A DNA stretch of 64,000 bases from Janthinobacterium lividum. Lineage in GTDB: Bacteria; Pseudomonadota; Gammaproteobacteria; Burkholderiales; Burkholderiaceae_D. The position numbers and the translations under genes are program-made. The stretch spans positions 211,904 to 275,903 of the forward strand of contig NZ_JAAOLY010000007.1 of assembly GCF_011601275.1 (NCBI RefSeq), in the 5' to 3' direction. The notes under the pieces were generated by a model. That model searched no databases. It was not told the DNA's origin and was given only the letters and a program-made list of their open reading frames with translations. Positions 9,587 to 19,199 of the stretch are shown here, in pieces. Each line of letters starts with the position of its first letter. Positions within the stretch are counted from its first letter, which is position 1.

Positions 9587-10566
9587 GCCGCCCTACCGCT
9601 ACCCAGATCGGCTATTTCGGCAAGATTCCCAGCCGCGGCGACTTCATCAAGCACGGCGACAACCCGGCCCTGCTGAAGATGCTCGACGACTGGCTGGCCA
9701 ACGCCATGGAGCTGATGACGGCCGATGCGCGCTGGAAGCTCACCTACGATGCGCTGCCGCCGCTGCATTTCGCCTTCATCGGCCCGCGCCGCGGCCGCGC
9801 CATCGCCGGGCATATCGCCGCCAGCAGCGATGCCTCGTCGCGCCGCTTTCCCTTCCTGATGATGGGCGCCATGGAAGTGGCGCAGCCGTCCGGCTTCGTG
9901 CCGACCAGTCCGCTGGTGCTGTCGCGCCTGTGGAACCGCCTCGATGCCATGAGCGCCGAGATGTGCGGCGCGGCGGCCGGCGCCGCGCTGCCGGCGGCAG
10001 CCGCGGGCGCCAGCATCGAACTGGACTTGCGCGGCAGCGCCTACGAGGCCGCCTTCGACGACTTCCTCGGCCTGCAGACGGTGGGCGCGCTCGACGCCCT
10101 GCTGGCGCCCACGGGTTTTGGCGGTTCCGTGCGCCAGGTGCTGCTGGCCCTGGGCATGCTGCTGCAGCCCGTCATGGCCAGCAGCTCCAGCCGGCTGGAA
10201 AAAAGCCTGGAACTGCCGCTGCCGGCCGACCCGCTGTACCGCAACCTGGTGGCGGCCTTCTGGATGCACCTGATTGCCCCGTTCCTGGCGCGCGCCGACT
10301 TCGAACTGGCGCTGTTCATCACCCGCATCCGCGGCCGCCATGCGCTGGTGCTGGGTTTTTGCGGCGCCTCCGCGCAGACCCTGCACGCCATCATGGAACC
10401 GCAGGCGGCGCTGGAGCATCATATCGCCTTCGACGATCTGGCCTGGGTCGAGGAACAGGCCGACAGCGACTACGCCATCAAGAAAGCCTCGAGCTACCTC
10501 GCGCAGGCCAACCTGTCACTCAAATCGGCGCACGACACGTTCCGTGCGGCCTTCATCGGGAGCTGA
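9583..10566 (+). CDS. tagF: T6SS-associated protein TagF (ImpM family)
   Basis: Protein of 327 aa with the TagF/ImpM N-terminal signature 'GYFGKIPSRGDFIKHG' followed by 'LLKMLDDWL', and the conserved 'FAFIGPRRGRAIAGHIAASSDASSRRFPF' region, here split for brevity. In other bacteria TagF represses or modulates T6SS assembly after translation; a PP2C-like phosphatase domain fused in some relatives is absent here. It overlaps tssM by four bases and is followed two bases later by the OmpA-type gene. Confidence 0.93.
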   Translation: MSRPTATQIGYFGKIPSRGDFIKHGDNPALLKMLDDWLANAMELMTADARWKLTYDALPPLHFAFIGPRRGRAIAGHIAASSDASSRRFPFLMMGAMEVAQPSGFVPTSPLVLSRLWNRLDAMSAEMCGAAAGAALPAAAAGASIELDLRGSAYEAAFDDFLGLQTVGALDALLAPTGFGGSVRQVLLALGMLLQPVMASSSSRLEKSLELPLPADPLYRNLVAAFWMHLIAPFLARADFELALFITRIRGRHALVLGFCGASAQTLHAIMEPQAALEHHIAFDDLAWVEEQADSDYAIKKASSYLAQANLSLKSAHDTFRAAFIGS

Positions 10567-10568
10567 TC

Positions 10569-11378
10569 ATGCACATCCGCCTTGCCATCCTTCTCGGCCT
10601 CGCATGCGCGCTGGCCGGCGCCAATGCGCAAAACGCCGCCGCGCCGGCAGCCGCTGTCTCGGTACCGGCCGCCGCCACGCCGCAGCCGGGCCAGGTACTG
10701 GCCAGCGGCACGGTACCGGACGAAGCGGCCAAGGCGGCGGTGCTGGTGCGCCTGCGCGAACTGTATGGCGCCGACAAGGTGGTCGACCAGATCGCCGTCG
10801 GCCAGGTCGCGCAGCCGGCAAACTGGAACGTCTATGTGCAAAAACTGCTGACGGCGGACCTCAAGCAGATCCGCCGCGGCCAGCTGAAGATCGAAGGCAG
10901 CGTGGTCAGCGTGCGCGGCGAAGTGGCCAACGAGGCGCAGCGGCAAAAGATCGCCAGCGACTTCGCCACCAGCCTCAATCCCACGTACACCGTCAACAAC
11001 GGCTTGCGCGTGTCCGCCTCCGAGCAGAACATCCTCGACGGCGCACTGGCCAACCGCACCATCGAATTCGAGAGCGGCAAGACGACGCTGACACCGTCGG
11101 GCCGCGCCATCCTCGACGAAATGAGCGCGGCGCTGCACAAGCTGGCGGGCCGCAAGGTGGACATCATCGGCCACACCGACAACCTGGGACTGCGCGCCAG
11201 CAACCAGAACCTGAGCCAGGCGCGCGCCGAGGCGGTCAAGCTCTACCTGGCCGGCAAGGGCATCGACGGCGACCTGCTCAGCGCTTCCGGGCAGGGCCCG
11301 GACCGTCCCATCGCCAGCAATGACAGCGCCGACGGCCGCGCGCGCAACCGCCGCATCGAATTTCGCATGGTCCAGTAA
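10569..11378 (+). CDS. OmpA-family peptidoglycan-binding protein of the T6SS (TagN-like)
   Basis: Secreted protein of 269 aa. Residues 1-20 (MHIRLAILLGLACALAGANA) form a signal peptide. The C-terminal 120 residues are an OmpA-like domain with 'IEFESGKTTLTPSG', 'VDIIGHTDNLG', 'NLSQARAEAVKLYL' and 'GRARNRRIEF', including the Asp and Arg that bind diaminopimelate. The middle part has BON-like strand patterns (LKIEGSVVSVRGEV). It probably anchors the trans-envelope complex to the cell wall, as TagN or TagL-type proteins do. The start is the ATG immediately after the tagF stop. Confidence 0.87.
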   Translation: MHIRLAILLGLACALAGANAQNAAAPAAAVSVPAAATPQPGQVLASGTVPDEAAKAAVLVRLRELYGADKVVDQIAVGQVAQPANWNVYVQKLLTADLKQIRRGQLKIEGSVVSVRGEVANEAQRQKIASDFATSLNPTYTVNNGLRVSASEQNILDGALANRTIEFESGKTTLTPSGRAILDEMSAALHKLAGRKVDIIGHTDNLGLRASNQNLSQARAEAVKLYLAGKGIDGDLLSASGQGPDRPIASNDSADGRARNRRIEFRMVQ

Positions 11379-11426
11379 GACCGCACCGTACCAAGCAAAC
11401 CATCCGTCCCACTGCCGAGAACACAC

Positions 11427-12464
11427 ATGATTTCAGCCGACCAGCTCCTGCTTCCCATCAGCGCCGAACAGCCATGCGGCGTCGACCTGTCCTTCTCCAC
11501 CGACTTCGACGCCATCGGCCAGGCGCGCAAGTTCGACGACCCCACGCTCGACCAGGGCGAGTGGGTCACCGACCTGAAGGAAGCCGACTGGGCCTTCGTG
11601 CTGCAGCGCTGCGCCGCCCTGCTGGGGGAAAAGAGCAAGGACTTGCGGCTCGCCGCCTGGCTGGCCGAAGCCAGCGCCAGGCAAGACCATTTGCGCGGAC
11701 TGGGCGAAGGCTATCGGCTGCTGGCCGGCCTGTGCCGCCAGTACTGGGACCTGGGCCTGTACCCGCAGCCCGATGGCGGCGACCATGAACAGCGCATCGG
11801 CAACCTGAGCTGGATCCTGGCGCGCACGCCATCGCTCGTGCGCGCCATGGCGCTGACGGACAAGCAGTCAGGCGGCTGGTCGACGATCGACTTCGAGACG
11901 GCGCGCAAGCGGGCCGCCAGCAACCAGGACGGCGTCAACGGCACCAGGCTGGTGGACATGGAGGCGGCGCGGCGCGGTACGTCGGCGCAGTTCCGCGCCG
12001 CTTTTGCGGCCGACGCCCAGTTCTGCCTGGACGCGCTGGCCGAGCTGGAACAGGCCGCCGAGACCCGCCTGGGCAAGGACAGCCCGGGCTTTTCCATGGC
12101 GCGCGAAGCGCTGCAAACGATGCAGCTGGCCTTGCCGGCCGCAGCCGCGGCCAGCCCTGCCGCCAGCGTCGCGGCCGCGCCGCTGGCGGCAGGCAGCCAG
12201 GCGGCGGGGACCGCCGCACCGGCGCTGCCGCCGGCGGCGCCAGGCGAGCTGCACAGCCGCGCCCAGGCGCTGGCGCAGCTGCGCCAGGTGGCACAGTACT
12301 TCCGCCAGACGGAGCCGCACAGCCCTGTCTCGTATTTCGCCGACAAGGCCGCCAACGCGGGCGAGCAGAACCTGCACGAATGGCTGCGCGGCGTGGTCAA
12401 GGATGGCGCCTCGCTGGCCCACATCGAGGAGCTGCTGGGCATCGCGCCCGGCAGCGGCCACTGA
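11427..12464 (+). CDS. tssA: T6SS protein TssA (ImpA family)
   Basis: TssA (345 aa) helps start and guide polymerisation of the contractile sheath and tube. The N-terminal ImpA domain is clear: 'LLLPISAEQPCGVDLSFSTDFD' near the start, then 'DWAFVLQRC' and 'KDLRLAAWLAEA'. An Ala/Pro-rich linker (residues 235-275) leads to a short C-terminal domain (ALAQLRQVAQYFRQTEPHSP) of the short TssA class. It is the last gene of the rightward operon and converges on clpV, with 13 bases between the stops. Confidence 0.95.
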   Translation: MISADQLLLPISAEQPCGVDLSFSTDFDAIGQARKFDDPTLDQGEWVTDLKEADWAFVLQRCAALLGEKSKDLRLAAWLAEASARQDHLRGLGEGYRLLAGLCRQYWDLGLYPQPDGGDHEQRIGNLSWILARTPSLVRAMALTDKQSGGWSTIDFETARKRAASNQDGVNGTRLVDMEAARRGTSAQFRAAFAADAQFCLDALAELEQAAETRLGKDSPGFSMAREALQTMQLALPAAAAASPAASVAAAPLAAGSQAAGTAAPALPPAAPGELHSRAQALAQLRQVAQYFRQTEPHSPVSYFADKAANAGEQNLHEWLRGVVKDGASLAHIEELLGIAPGSGH

Positions 12465-12477
12465 GCCGGTTTGGCGC

Positions 12478-15138
12478 CTATTTGATCGTATACCGGAACT
12501 GCCCCTGCTTGCCGGCGCTGGCCTTGATACGGCTGATGCCCTGCCCTTCCGCCATGCGCGCCAGCACGGCTTCGGCGATTTCCGGCAGCAGGCTGCCATT
12601 GAGGATATTGTCGACATTGCGCGCGCCCGAATCGACTTCGGTGCAGCGCGCCAGCACCGCCTCGACCAGCGCCTCGTCGTAGATAAACTCGGCCTGGTGA
12701 TTGGCGGCGATGCGGGCGGCGATGCGGCCCAGCTTCAGGCCGATGATACGGGCCAGCACGTCGTCGCCGATCGGATAATAGGGAATCACCTTCAGGCGCC
12801 CCAGGAAAGCGGGCTTGAAGACCTTCAGCAGCTGCGGGCGGATGGCCAGCTCGAGCTGCTCCGGCGTCGGCAGCTGCTCCGGCGGCATATTCAGGCATGC
12901 CTGCATCATGGTTGCCGACGCCACGTTCGAGGTCAGGATGATGATGGTATTTTTAAAATCGATCTCGCGTCCCTCGGCATCGTCCATCACGCCCTTGTCG
13001 AAGACCTGGAAGAACAGCTCCATGACATCGGGATGCGCCTTTTCCACCTCGTCGAGCAGCAGCACGCTGTACGGATTGCGGCGCACCGCCTCGGTCAGCA
13101 CGCCGCCTTCGCCATAGCCGACATAACCGGGCGGCGAACCCTTCAGCCCCGACACGCTGTGGGCTTCCTGGTATTCGCTCATGTTGATGGAAATGAGCTT
13201 GCGTTCACCGCCGTACAGGACGTCGGCCAGCGCCAGCGCCGTTTCCGTCTTGCCGATGCCGGACGGGCCAACGAACAGGAACACGCCTTTCGGCTTGTCG
13301 GGGTCGTCCAGGTTGGCGCGCGCCGTGCGCACGCGCTGCGCCACCGCCTCGATCGCGTGGGGCTGGCCCAGCACGCGCTCCTGCAGCAAATCCTTCAGCC
13401 GCAGCACGGTCTTGAGTTCATCCTTGACCATCTTGCCCAGCGGGATGCCGGTCCAGCCGGCGACGATTTCCGCCACCACGTGGCCGTCAACCTGCACCGG
13501 CACCAGCGGCGTCTCGCCCTGCAGCGACGCCAATTCGGCCTGCAGCGCCAGCAGCTCGCGCCCCTGGCCCGCGTCGGCCGGCGTGCCATCCTCGAGCTGG
13601 CGGCGGATCGCCTGGATCTGTTCCGACAACGCCTTTTCGCTGTCCCAGCGCGCGGCCAGCTGAGCGTGTTCCTGCGTGGCGGCGCCGCGTTCGGCATCGA
13701 GCCGCTGCAGCCGCGCGCCATGGCGCGCGCCACCGCTCTCCTCGCGCGCCAGGGCCGATGCTTCCGCATCGATGCGCTCGCGCCGGCGCGCCACGCTGTC
13801 GAGCAGGGCCGGCGTGGCGCTCTGCCCCAGCGCCACCCTGGCGCAGGCCGTATCGAGCACGCTGATGGCCTTGTCCGGCAGCTGCCGGCCTGCGATGTAG
13901 CGGTGCGACAGGCGCACGGCCTCGGTGATGGCCTCGTCGAAGATGCGCACCTTGAAATGCTGCTCCATCAGCGGCGCCATGCCGCGCAACATGGCGCACG
14001 CCAGCTCTTCGCTCGGTTCCTCGATCTTGACGACCTGGAAGCGGCGCGCCAGCGCGGCATCCTTTTCAAAATATTTTTTGTATTCGCCCCAGGTGGTGGC
14101 GGCGATGGTGCGCAGCTCGCCGCGCGCCAGCGCCGGTTTCAGCAGGTTGGCCGCATCGTTCTGGCCGGCGCTGCCGCCGGCGCCTATCATCGTGTGCGCC
14201 TCGTCGATGAAGAGGATGATGGCGTGCGCGCTCCTGCCCACTTCAGCGATGACGTTTTTCAGGCGGTTCTCGAACTCGCCCTTGACGCTGGCGCCGGCTT
14301 GCAGCAGCCCCATGTCCAAGGTGTGGATCTCCACGCCCTGCAGGATGTCGGGCACGTCGCCCTGCACGATGCGCAGCGCCAGGCCCTCGACCACGGCCGT
14401 CTTGCCGACGCCGGCCTCGCCCGTCAGGATGGGATTGTTCTGGCGCCGCCGCATCAGGATGTCGATCGCCTGGCGGATTTCCATGTCGCGCCCGATCACG
14501 GGATCGACCTTGCCGGCGCGCGCTCGCGCCGTCAGGTTGACGGTGAACTGGTCCAGTGCCGGCGTTTTCGACGCTGCCGCCGCGCCGGCCAATTCCCCCA
14601 CGGGATCGCCGCCGGCATCGCTCGCTTTCTCCTGCCCTGTAGCCGCCACGCCGGCTTCCTGCGAGCCCTCGGTCAGCTTGTCGAGCCCGTGCTTGATCTC
14701 GTCGAGCTTGAATTCGTGGAACAGCGCCGAGCCCCGGTAGGCCAGCTGCGCCAGTTCCGGCTCGGTCAGCAGCGCCTGCAGCAGGTGACCGCTGCGGATG
14801 CTCACCTGCCGCCCGGCCCGCAAATCGAGCGAAGCGATCAGCCAGGCATGCTCGAACAGCTTCGGCAGGCGCACGGAAAACACGGGCGTGCGCGTGTTGC
14901 CCGTCTGCAGGCGCGCCACTTCGGCGCGCAAATCCGCTTCCAGCATGCTCACGCTGACGCCGCTCCTGCGGGCAATCAGCACGAAATCGCTGCGCGGCTG
15001 CTCCAGCAACGCGAGGAAGACGTGCTCCAGGTCGACTTCATACTGCCCCAGGCCGACACAAAGGCTGGCCGCGCGCGTGGCGGCCGTGCGGCAGGTGTCG
15101 TTCAACTTGCTGATCAATGTTTTCAGGTTGATGCTCAT
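12478..15138 (-). CDS. clpV: T6SS sheath-recycling ATPase ClpV/TssH
   Basis: AAA+ ATPase of 886 aa that disassembles the contracted TssB-TssC sheath. It begins MSINLKTLISKLNDTCR; an ATG with an AAGGA site ten bases upstream makes this start better than longer ones. The N domain (about 1-160) is followed by the first AAA module with Walker A GEAGVGKT (from residue 240) and Walker B 'ILFIDEAHTMIG'. A coiled middle region comes next, then the second AAA module with GPSGIGKT (from residue 624) and 'VLLLDEVEKAH'. All ATPase motifs are intact. It is the last gene of the leftward sheath operon. Confidence 0.97.
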   Translation of the reverse strand: MSINLKTLISKLNDTCRTAATRAASLCVGLGQYEVDLEHVFLALLEQPRSDFVLIARRSGVSVSMLEADLRAEVARLQTGNTRTPVFSVRLPKLFEHAWLIASLDLRAGRQVSIRSGHLLQALLTEPELAQLAYRGSALFHEFKLDEIKHGLDKLTEGSQEAGVAATGQEKASDAGGDPVGELAGAAAASKTPALDQFTVNLTARARAGKVDPVIGRDMEIRQAIDILMRRRQNNPILTGEAGVGKTAVVEGLALRIVQGDVPDILQGVEIHTLDMGLLQAGASVKGEFENRLKNVIAEVGRSAHAIILFIDEAHTMIGAGGSAGQNDAANLLKPALARGELRTIAATTWGEYKKYFEKDAALARRFQVVKIEEPSEELACAMLRGMAPLMEQHFKVRIFDEAITEAVRLSHRYIAGRQLPDKAISVLDTACARVALGQSATPALLDSVARRRERIDAEASALAREESGGARHGARLQRLDAERGAATQEHAQLAARWDSEKALSEQIQAIRRQLEDGTPADAGQGRELLALQAELASLQGETPLVPVQVDGHVVAEIVAGWTGIPLGKMVKDELKTVLRLKDLLQERVLGQPHAIEAVAQRVRTARANLDDPDKPKGVFLFVGPSGIGKTETALALADVLYGGERKLISINMSEYQEAHSVSGLKGSPPGYVGYGEGGVLTEAVRRNPYSVLLLDEVEKAHPDVMELFFQVFDKGVMDDAEGREIDFKNTIIILTSNVASATMMQACLNMPPEQLPTPEQLELAIRPQLLKVFKPAFLGRLKVIPYYPIGDDVLARIIGLKLGRIAARIAANHQAEFIYDEALVEAVLARCTEVDSGARNVDNILNGSLLPEIAEAVLARMAEGQGISRIKASAGKQGQFRYTIK

Positions 15139-15191
15139 GGGGCGGCGGTCCTTGTCGGGTGATGGTTGGCGAAATCGGTGAAGTGGCGCGC

Positions 15192-16277
15192 TCAAGCCAG
15201 CGCATGCAGTTCATAGCGGACATCGGCGCGGTCGCGCGCCTCGCCGCCGGTGATCAGAAAACTGTCCCAGCCCAGCCGCCCGCCGCTGCGCGGCACCGCC
15301 AGCGCAATGCCCTGCACGTCGGCGGCGCGCAGCACCAGCTGCACTTCGTATTCCAGGGTCAAGCCGGTGAACATGGCGAGCATCCTCTCGAGCGCGAGGG
15401 CGGCCGTGCCGCCCGGCAGGAACGCGTCGAAGTGGCAGCGGGCCAGCGGACCGATGGTCAGCCGCAGGCGCAGGTCGCGCTGCCAGACGCGCGCGCCGAC
15501 CATGGCGGTGGCGCCCAGCAAGGCGTTGCTGCCGCCCAGCGTGCTTTGCTGCTCGCGCGGCACGTCGTACCAGCAGCCGACAAACTGGCTGACGGCGATG
15601 CGCTGCCCGAAATACTCGGACAGCACCTGGCCGATCAGCACGGCAGACGGCGGCCGGTGGCGCATGGCGGCGGCGAAAAAACCCACGGATTCGTCGAGCA
15701 CGCCGGCGCCGTCCCCGGCCAGGCGCTGGCGCAGCGAGGCATTGCCCAGCCCCGCCAGCGACAGCAGCAGCGGAAGGAACTGGTCCTTGCCGTCGAGCTG
15801 GTATTTGAGCTCGAGCCGGTACTTGCGCCACGCTTCATAGAACAGGGCCAGCGCACGATTCGAAAACGTGTCGAGGAAGGCGCGCGGCCCCTCTTCCTTT
15901 TCATACAGCTGGTGCGTGGCGATGCGTTCCGTATAGTGCAGCGGCAGCGCGCCGGCGACGCCGAGAAAACCCATGAAGGCCGGCGTGACGCGCACGTATT
16001 TCAGCTGCCCGCCGCGCAGCGCCGCGCCCAGGGCGCTGGCGTCTGTCGCCAGTTCGCGCGGTTCGGGCGCCAGCGCTTCAAGCTGGCTGGGGGCGAAGTC
16101 GAGCGAGATGGAATTCTGGAAGCGCAGGAAACTGGCCACCGCATCGTCGTGCGGCAAGCCATTGCGCCTGAGCCACAGCTCCAGCATGCGCACCGCCTGG
16201 AAGTACTGGAAGCGGCAGGGCTGGGCAAACAGGCGCTCGATTACACTAGGCTCGAATCGCCGCTGCGTGGTTTGCAT
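15192..16277 (-). CDS. tssG: T6SS baseplate protein TssG
   Basis: Baseplate wedge component of 361 aa starting MQTTQRRFEPSVIERLF. TssG-type features include 'CRFQYFQAVRMLE', 'FMGFLGVAGALPLHYTE', 'FLDTFSNRALALFYEAWRKY' and the C-terminal 'PLARCHFDAFLPGGTA'. It works with TssF, TssE and TssK around the VgrG hub. Its start overlaps the end of tssF by 37 bases, which implies coupled translation. Confidence 0.95.
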   Translation of the reverse strand: MQTTQRRFEPSVIERLFAQPCRFQYFQAVRMLELWLRRNGLPHDDAVASFLRFQNSISLDFAPSQLEALAPEPRELATDASALGAALRGGQLKYVRVTPAFMGFLGVAGALPLHYTERIATHQLYEKEEGPRAFLDTFSNRALALFYEAWRKYRLELKYQLDGKDQFLPLLLSLAGLGNASLRQRLAGDGAGVLDESVGFFAAAMRHRPPSAVLIGQVLSEYFGQRIAVSQFVGCWYDVPREQQSTLGGSNALLGATAMVGARVWQRDLRLRLTIGPLARCHFDAFLPGGTAALALERMLAMFTGLTLEYEVQLVLRAADVQGIALAVPRSGGRLGWDSFLITGGEARDRADVRYELHALA

Positions 16278-18085
16278 CGCCACAGCTCCTCTCCTGATTT
16301 TTTTGCCTGCACCACCAGCTGCGTGAAGCTGTTCGCATGCACATACAAGCCCAGGAAGCACTCGATCACGTGCGCAAAGGCGTGGATGCCGCTGCCGACG
16401 AAGGCCTCTTCGTCTATCGTCAGCCGCACTTCGACGCCGCGCACCAGGCAGGCAAAGGGATTGCCCGGCAGCCAGGCGTTGACGGCCTGGTGGGCGATGG
16501 CGGTGATGCCGCGGATTTGCCGCTGCGACGTGGCCGAACGCGGCAAGTCGTACAGGGTCAGCATCTCCTGGAACGCTTCCAGGCCGCTGCCGGCCAGCGA
16601 CAGGTGATTCAGCGACAAATGCGAAATCAAACGCCAGTGGGCGCCACGCCCCCGTTCGAAATGGTGCGACTCGCTGGGTTTGCGCAGCAGGCTGATGCTG
16701 CGCACGCTGGAACCGCCTTCGAGGAACAGGTCGCCGCCGTGCAAGCCGTAGGTCAGCTGCGCTGGCAAGTCGCGGTTGGTGCAGCTCAGCTCCAGGCTGA
16801 GCGTGTCCGTTTCCACGGCTGCCGGGTCGAAATCGATGTCGACGATCGAGATCTGCGTTTCGTAGCCGGGGCTCTTGCCGGCGATGATCTCGTCGCGCCG
16901 CATGACCCAGTAGTGGCCATCCCTGGCCGGCGACTCGCCATGGCGCAGTGAATAAAACGGACGGAATTCCACCACGGATTCGCCCTGCGGCGTCTGCCGC
17001 ACCAGTTTGACCGAATCGATGGACTGCACCTCGAATGCATAGGCGCGGCGCGCATCGGCCAGCACGGGATAGCTGGCGGCCGTGTGCGTAAGGCGGATAG
17101 GCTCGCCGCGCTGGCGGAACAGGTTGACCACCGGCGTGCAGCCCAGCAGCAGGTTGTGCGTGTTCATCGTCCCCAGCAGGCGCGCCGTGTTCGAATCGGT
17201 GCGCAGGCCGCTCAGCGCCAGGTGCAGGGTGATGCGGCGGCAGCCGGCCGGCAGCGCGGCGCACAGCGCGCCGAGGTCGATGTCGAAAAAATTGAATTTC
17301 TCGGGAAAGCAGAAATACTCGGTCAGCAGCCGGTAGGCCGGATGCGAGCGGGCGGAAAACGGGATCAGCGCATCGTCCTCGGCAAAGCCTGCGCTGCGCA
17401 CGGGAATGCCGTCGAGCGGGACCCAGCTGCCGCTGCCGTCCGCCTCCGCGTAGGCCTTCACGGTGCGCATGAACAGGGCGTCGCGCAGCGCCGCGCAAAA
17501 CGAGGGCTGGCCATCGATGAACACGCGCAGCGAGGCCAGTCCCAGCTGGCCCAGCGCCAGCTGCGCGGCGCTCGACTCGATGGTGATGCGCACGCCCGAG
17601 GTGGCATTCGCCGGCAGCAGCACCTGCTCCGGCGCCTCGATGATGGCGCAAAACGCCGCATGCGTGAGCGCCAGCGGCGCCACCGTCACGGGGTAGGCCG
17701 TGCGGAAGGTGCAGGCCACGCCTTTCACGGGACGCGTCGTCAGCTCGGTGCCGCGGGCGATTTCGGCAGGCGCCGTCAGCTGCGCCGCCGCGGCGCCGCT
17801 ATCCATGCGCGCGATCGAGCACGAGGGAAACGGCCGCAGGTAATGCGGGTACAGCACTTCGAACAGCGCTTCGGTAAACTCGGGATAATCGTCGTCGATG
17901 CGCTTCGAGATGCGCGAATTGAGCAGTGCGAACGACTGGATCATGCGCTCGATGTGCGGGTCCTCGCACACCTCGCCGCCCATCAGCAGGCGGCCGGCGA
18001 TCTTCGGGTAGCGCTCGGAAAACTCGCGCGAATAGCGGCGCAGGAAACCCAGTTCGCGCTCATAGTAGGGCAGCAAGTCTTCCAA
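16241..18085 (-). CDS. tssF: T6SS baseplate protein TssF
   Basis: Baseplate wedge protein of 614 aa. It begins EDLLPYYERELGFLRRYSREF, the conserved TssF N terminus, here split for length. No ATG fits; a TTG at 18085 with GGGAG seven bases upstream gives the expected first residues, so a TTG start is likely. It follows the tssE stop by two bases and overlaps tssG. Further family features are 'PYHIERM'-like 'DPHIERMIQSFALLNSRI' and 'LYPHYLRPFPS'. Length is normal. Confidence 0.94.
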   Translation of the reverse strand: MEDLLPYYERELGFLRRYSREFSERYPKIAGRLLMGGEVCEDPHIERMIQSFALLNSRISKRIDDDYPEFTEALFEVLYPHYLRPFPSCSIARMDSGAAAAQLTAPAEIARGTELTTRPVKGVACTFRTAYPVTVAPLALTHAAFCAIIEAPEQVLLPANATSGVRITIESSAAQLALGQLGLASLRVFIDGQPSFCAALRDALFMRTVKAYAEADGSGSWVPLDGIPVRSAGFAEDDALIPFSARSHPAYRLLTEYFCFPEKFNFFDIDLGALCAALPAGCRRITLHLALSGLRTDSNTARLLGTMNTHNLLLGCTPVVNLFRQRGEPIRLTHTAASYPVLADARRAYAFEVQSIDSVKLVRQTPQGESVVEFRPFYSLRHGESPARDGHYWVMRRDEIIAGKSPGYETQISIVDIDFDPAAVETDTLSLELSCTNRDLPAQLTYGLHGGDLFLEGGSSVRSISLLRKPSESHHFERGRGAHWRLISHLSLNHLSLAGSGLEAFQEMLTLYDLPRSATSQRQIRGITAIAHQAVNAWLPGNPFACLVRGVEVRLTIDEEAFVGSGIHAFAHVIECFLGLYVHANSFTQLVVQAKKSGEELWRCKPRSGDSSLV

Positions 18086-18087
18086 GG

Positions 18088-18579
18088 TCAGGCTCCCGTG
18101 GACGCGGCGCGGCGCCCTTTGCTGATCGTGTAATGCAGGCTGGAAGGCTGCAGGATGGCGTCGAAGCTGACCGGTTCGTGCGCCGCATGCACCACCAGCA
18201 GCGCACTGATGGCGAAATTGAGGCGGTTGATCGAGCCTTCCTCGATTTCCAGCGATGCGCGCACCTGGCGCAAGCGCGGCTCGTGGCGGGCGATGGCCTT
18301 TTCCAGGCACTGGCAGATGTGGGCGCGGTCGTCCGTGCTCGACAGGCTAAGCCCGGCGAAATCGTTCAAGCCGTATGTGATGATCGACTTGCCGCACTCG
18401 GGAAAGGGTTTGAGCAGCGCCTCGGGCAGCACGGCGCGCGTGTTGAGCAGCGCTTCAAGATCGCGCGCCACGGTGTCTTTCAAATCCTCGAGCGAGAGGC
18501 GCGAGACGGTGCCGCTGGAGGCGCCGTGCACGGGCGTATCCATCAGGCGGTCGAACAGGCCCGGCGTAAAACCTTTCAT
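18088..18579 (-). CDS. tssE: T6SS baseplate protein TssE (gp25-like)
   Basis: Protein of 163 aa related to phage T4 gp25, which seeds sheath assembly on the baseplate. Visible features are 'GLFDRLMD' at the start, 'LKDTVARDLEALLNTR' and 'SIITYGLNDF', which form the conserved gp25-like core. It lies between hcp and tssF, with a 95-base gap after hcp that contains a strong hairpin. Confidence 0.93.
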   Translation of the reverse strand: MKGFTPGLFDRLMDTPVHGASSGTVSRLSLEDLKDTVARDLEALLNTRAVLPEALLKPFPECGKSIITYGLNDFAGLSLSSTDDRAHICQCLEKAIARHEPRLRQVRASLEIEEGSINRLNFAISALLVVHAAHEPVSFDAILQPSSLHYTISKGRRAASTGA

Positions 18580-18630
18580 GGGCTTTCCGTTTCATGGGTG
18601 GCGTGGACACCGCGGCCGGCGGCCAGGAAA

Positions 18631-18656
18631 GCCAGCGGCGGCAGCGCGCCGCTGGC
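18631..18656 (-). promoter_or_regulatory. GC-rich hairpin between hcp and tssE
   Basis: A perfect 10-bp inverted repeat (GCCAGCGGCG / CGCCGCTGGC, six-base loop) lies 19 bases after the hcp stop. There is no T-run, so it is not a classical terminator. It probably protects the hcp 3' end or lowers expression of the downstream baseplate genes, in keeping with the much greater amount of Hcp that is needed. Confidence 0.55.
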
Positions 18657-18674
18657 GTACGCGGTCGGATACGG

Positions 18675-19166
18675 TCAGGCCGTCTTGTTGGCCGACAGGT
18701 CCCAGCCGCCAGAGGTGTTACCGCCCGAACCGCCACCCACTTTTTGCTGGGTGTATTTCCACTTGACCTTCGAGTACTTGAGCGCCAGGTCTTCGCCGAG
18801 AATGTCGCCCGCGGCCACCGATGGCGCCACGCTGCTGATCATCACGTTCTCCAGTTCGATTTCGAAGTACTTGATGCGTTCGCCCTGGCCATCGGCGCGC
18901 AGGAACTCGAGCTTGGCTTTCGGAATGGTCTTGCCCGAGGAGCAAGTTTGCAGCAGCAAGGGGCTGGCGAGGTCGGCCATTTTGGCGATGACGATATCCT
19001 TGTGCTCGGTACGTTCGGCGGTATGGCCGCCGCCCGTCGAGGCGGTCGCCGATTTGGGTTGCAGCACTTGCCACTGGACCGACTTGCATTCGATCCAATC
19101 CTTGTGGCTGTTATCCGTGGATTCGCCCTTGATGCCATCAATTTGCAAGTATACGTCGATTGCCAT
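18675..19166 (-). CDS. hcp: T6SS tube protein Hcp (TssD)
   Basis: Hcp of 163 aa, whose hexamers stack to form the inner tube and which is exported. Family features are 'MAIDVYLQIDGIKGEST', 'EHKDIVIAKMADLASPLLLQ' and 'EFLRADGQGERIKYFEIELENVMIS'. AAGGAA lies seven bases before the ATG. No C-terminal extension is present, so this is a structural Hcp, not a fused effector. Confidence 0.97.
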   Translation of the reverse strand: MAIDVYLQIDGIKGESTDNSHKDWIECKSVQWQVLQPKSATASTGGGHTAERTEHKDIVIAKMADLASPLLLQTCSSGKTIPKAKLEFLRADGQGERIKYFEIELENVMISSVAPSVAAGDILGEDLALKYSKVKWKYTQQKVGGGSGGNTSGGWDLSANKTA

Positions 19167-19199
19167 GTTATTCCTTTCAATAGTGTAAAGAAAAATACA

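Noticed and set aside
12004..15162. Plus-strand open frame of more than 1000 codons opposite clpV
   Set aside because: The minus strand shows complete ClpV motifs. The plus frame has no recognisable domain.
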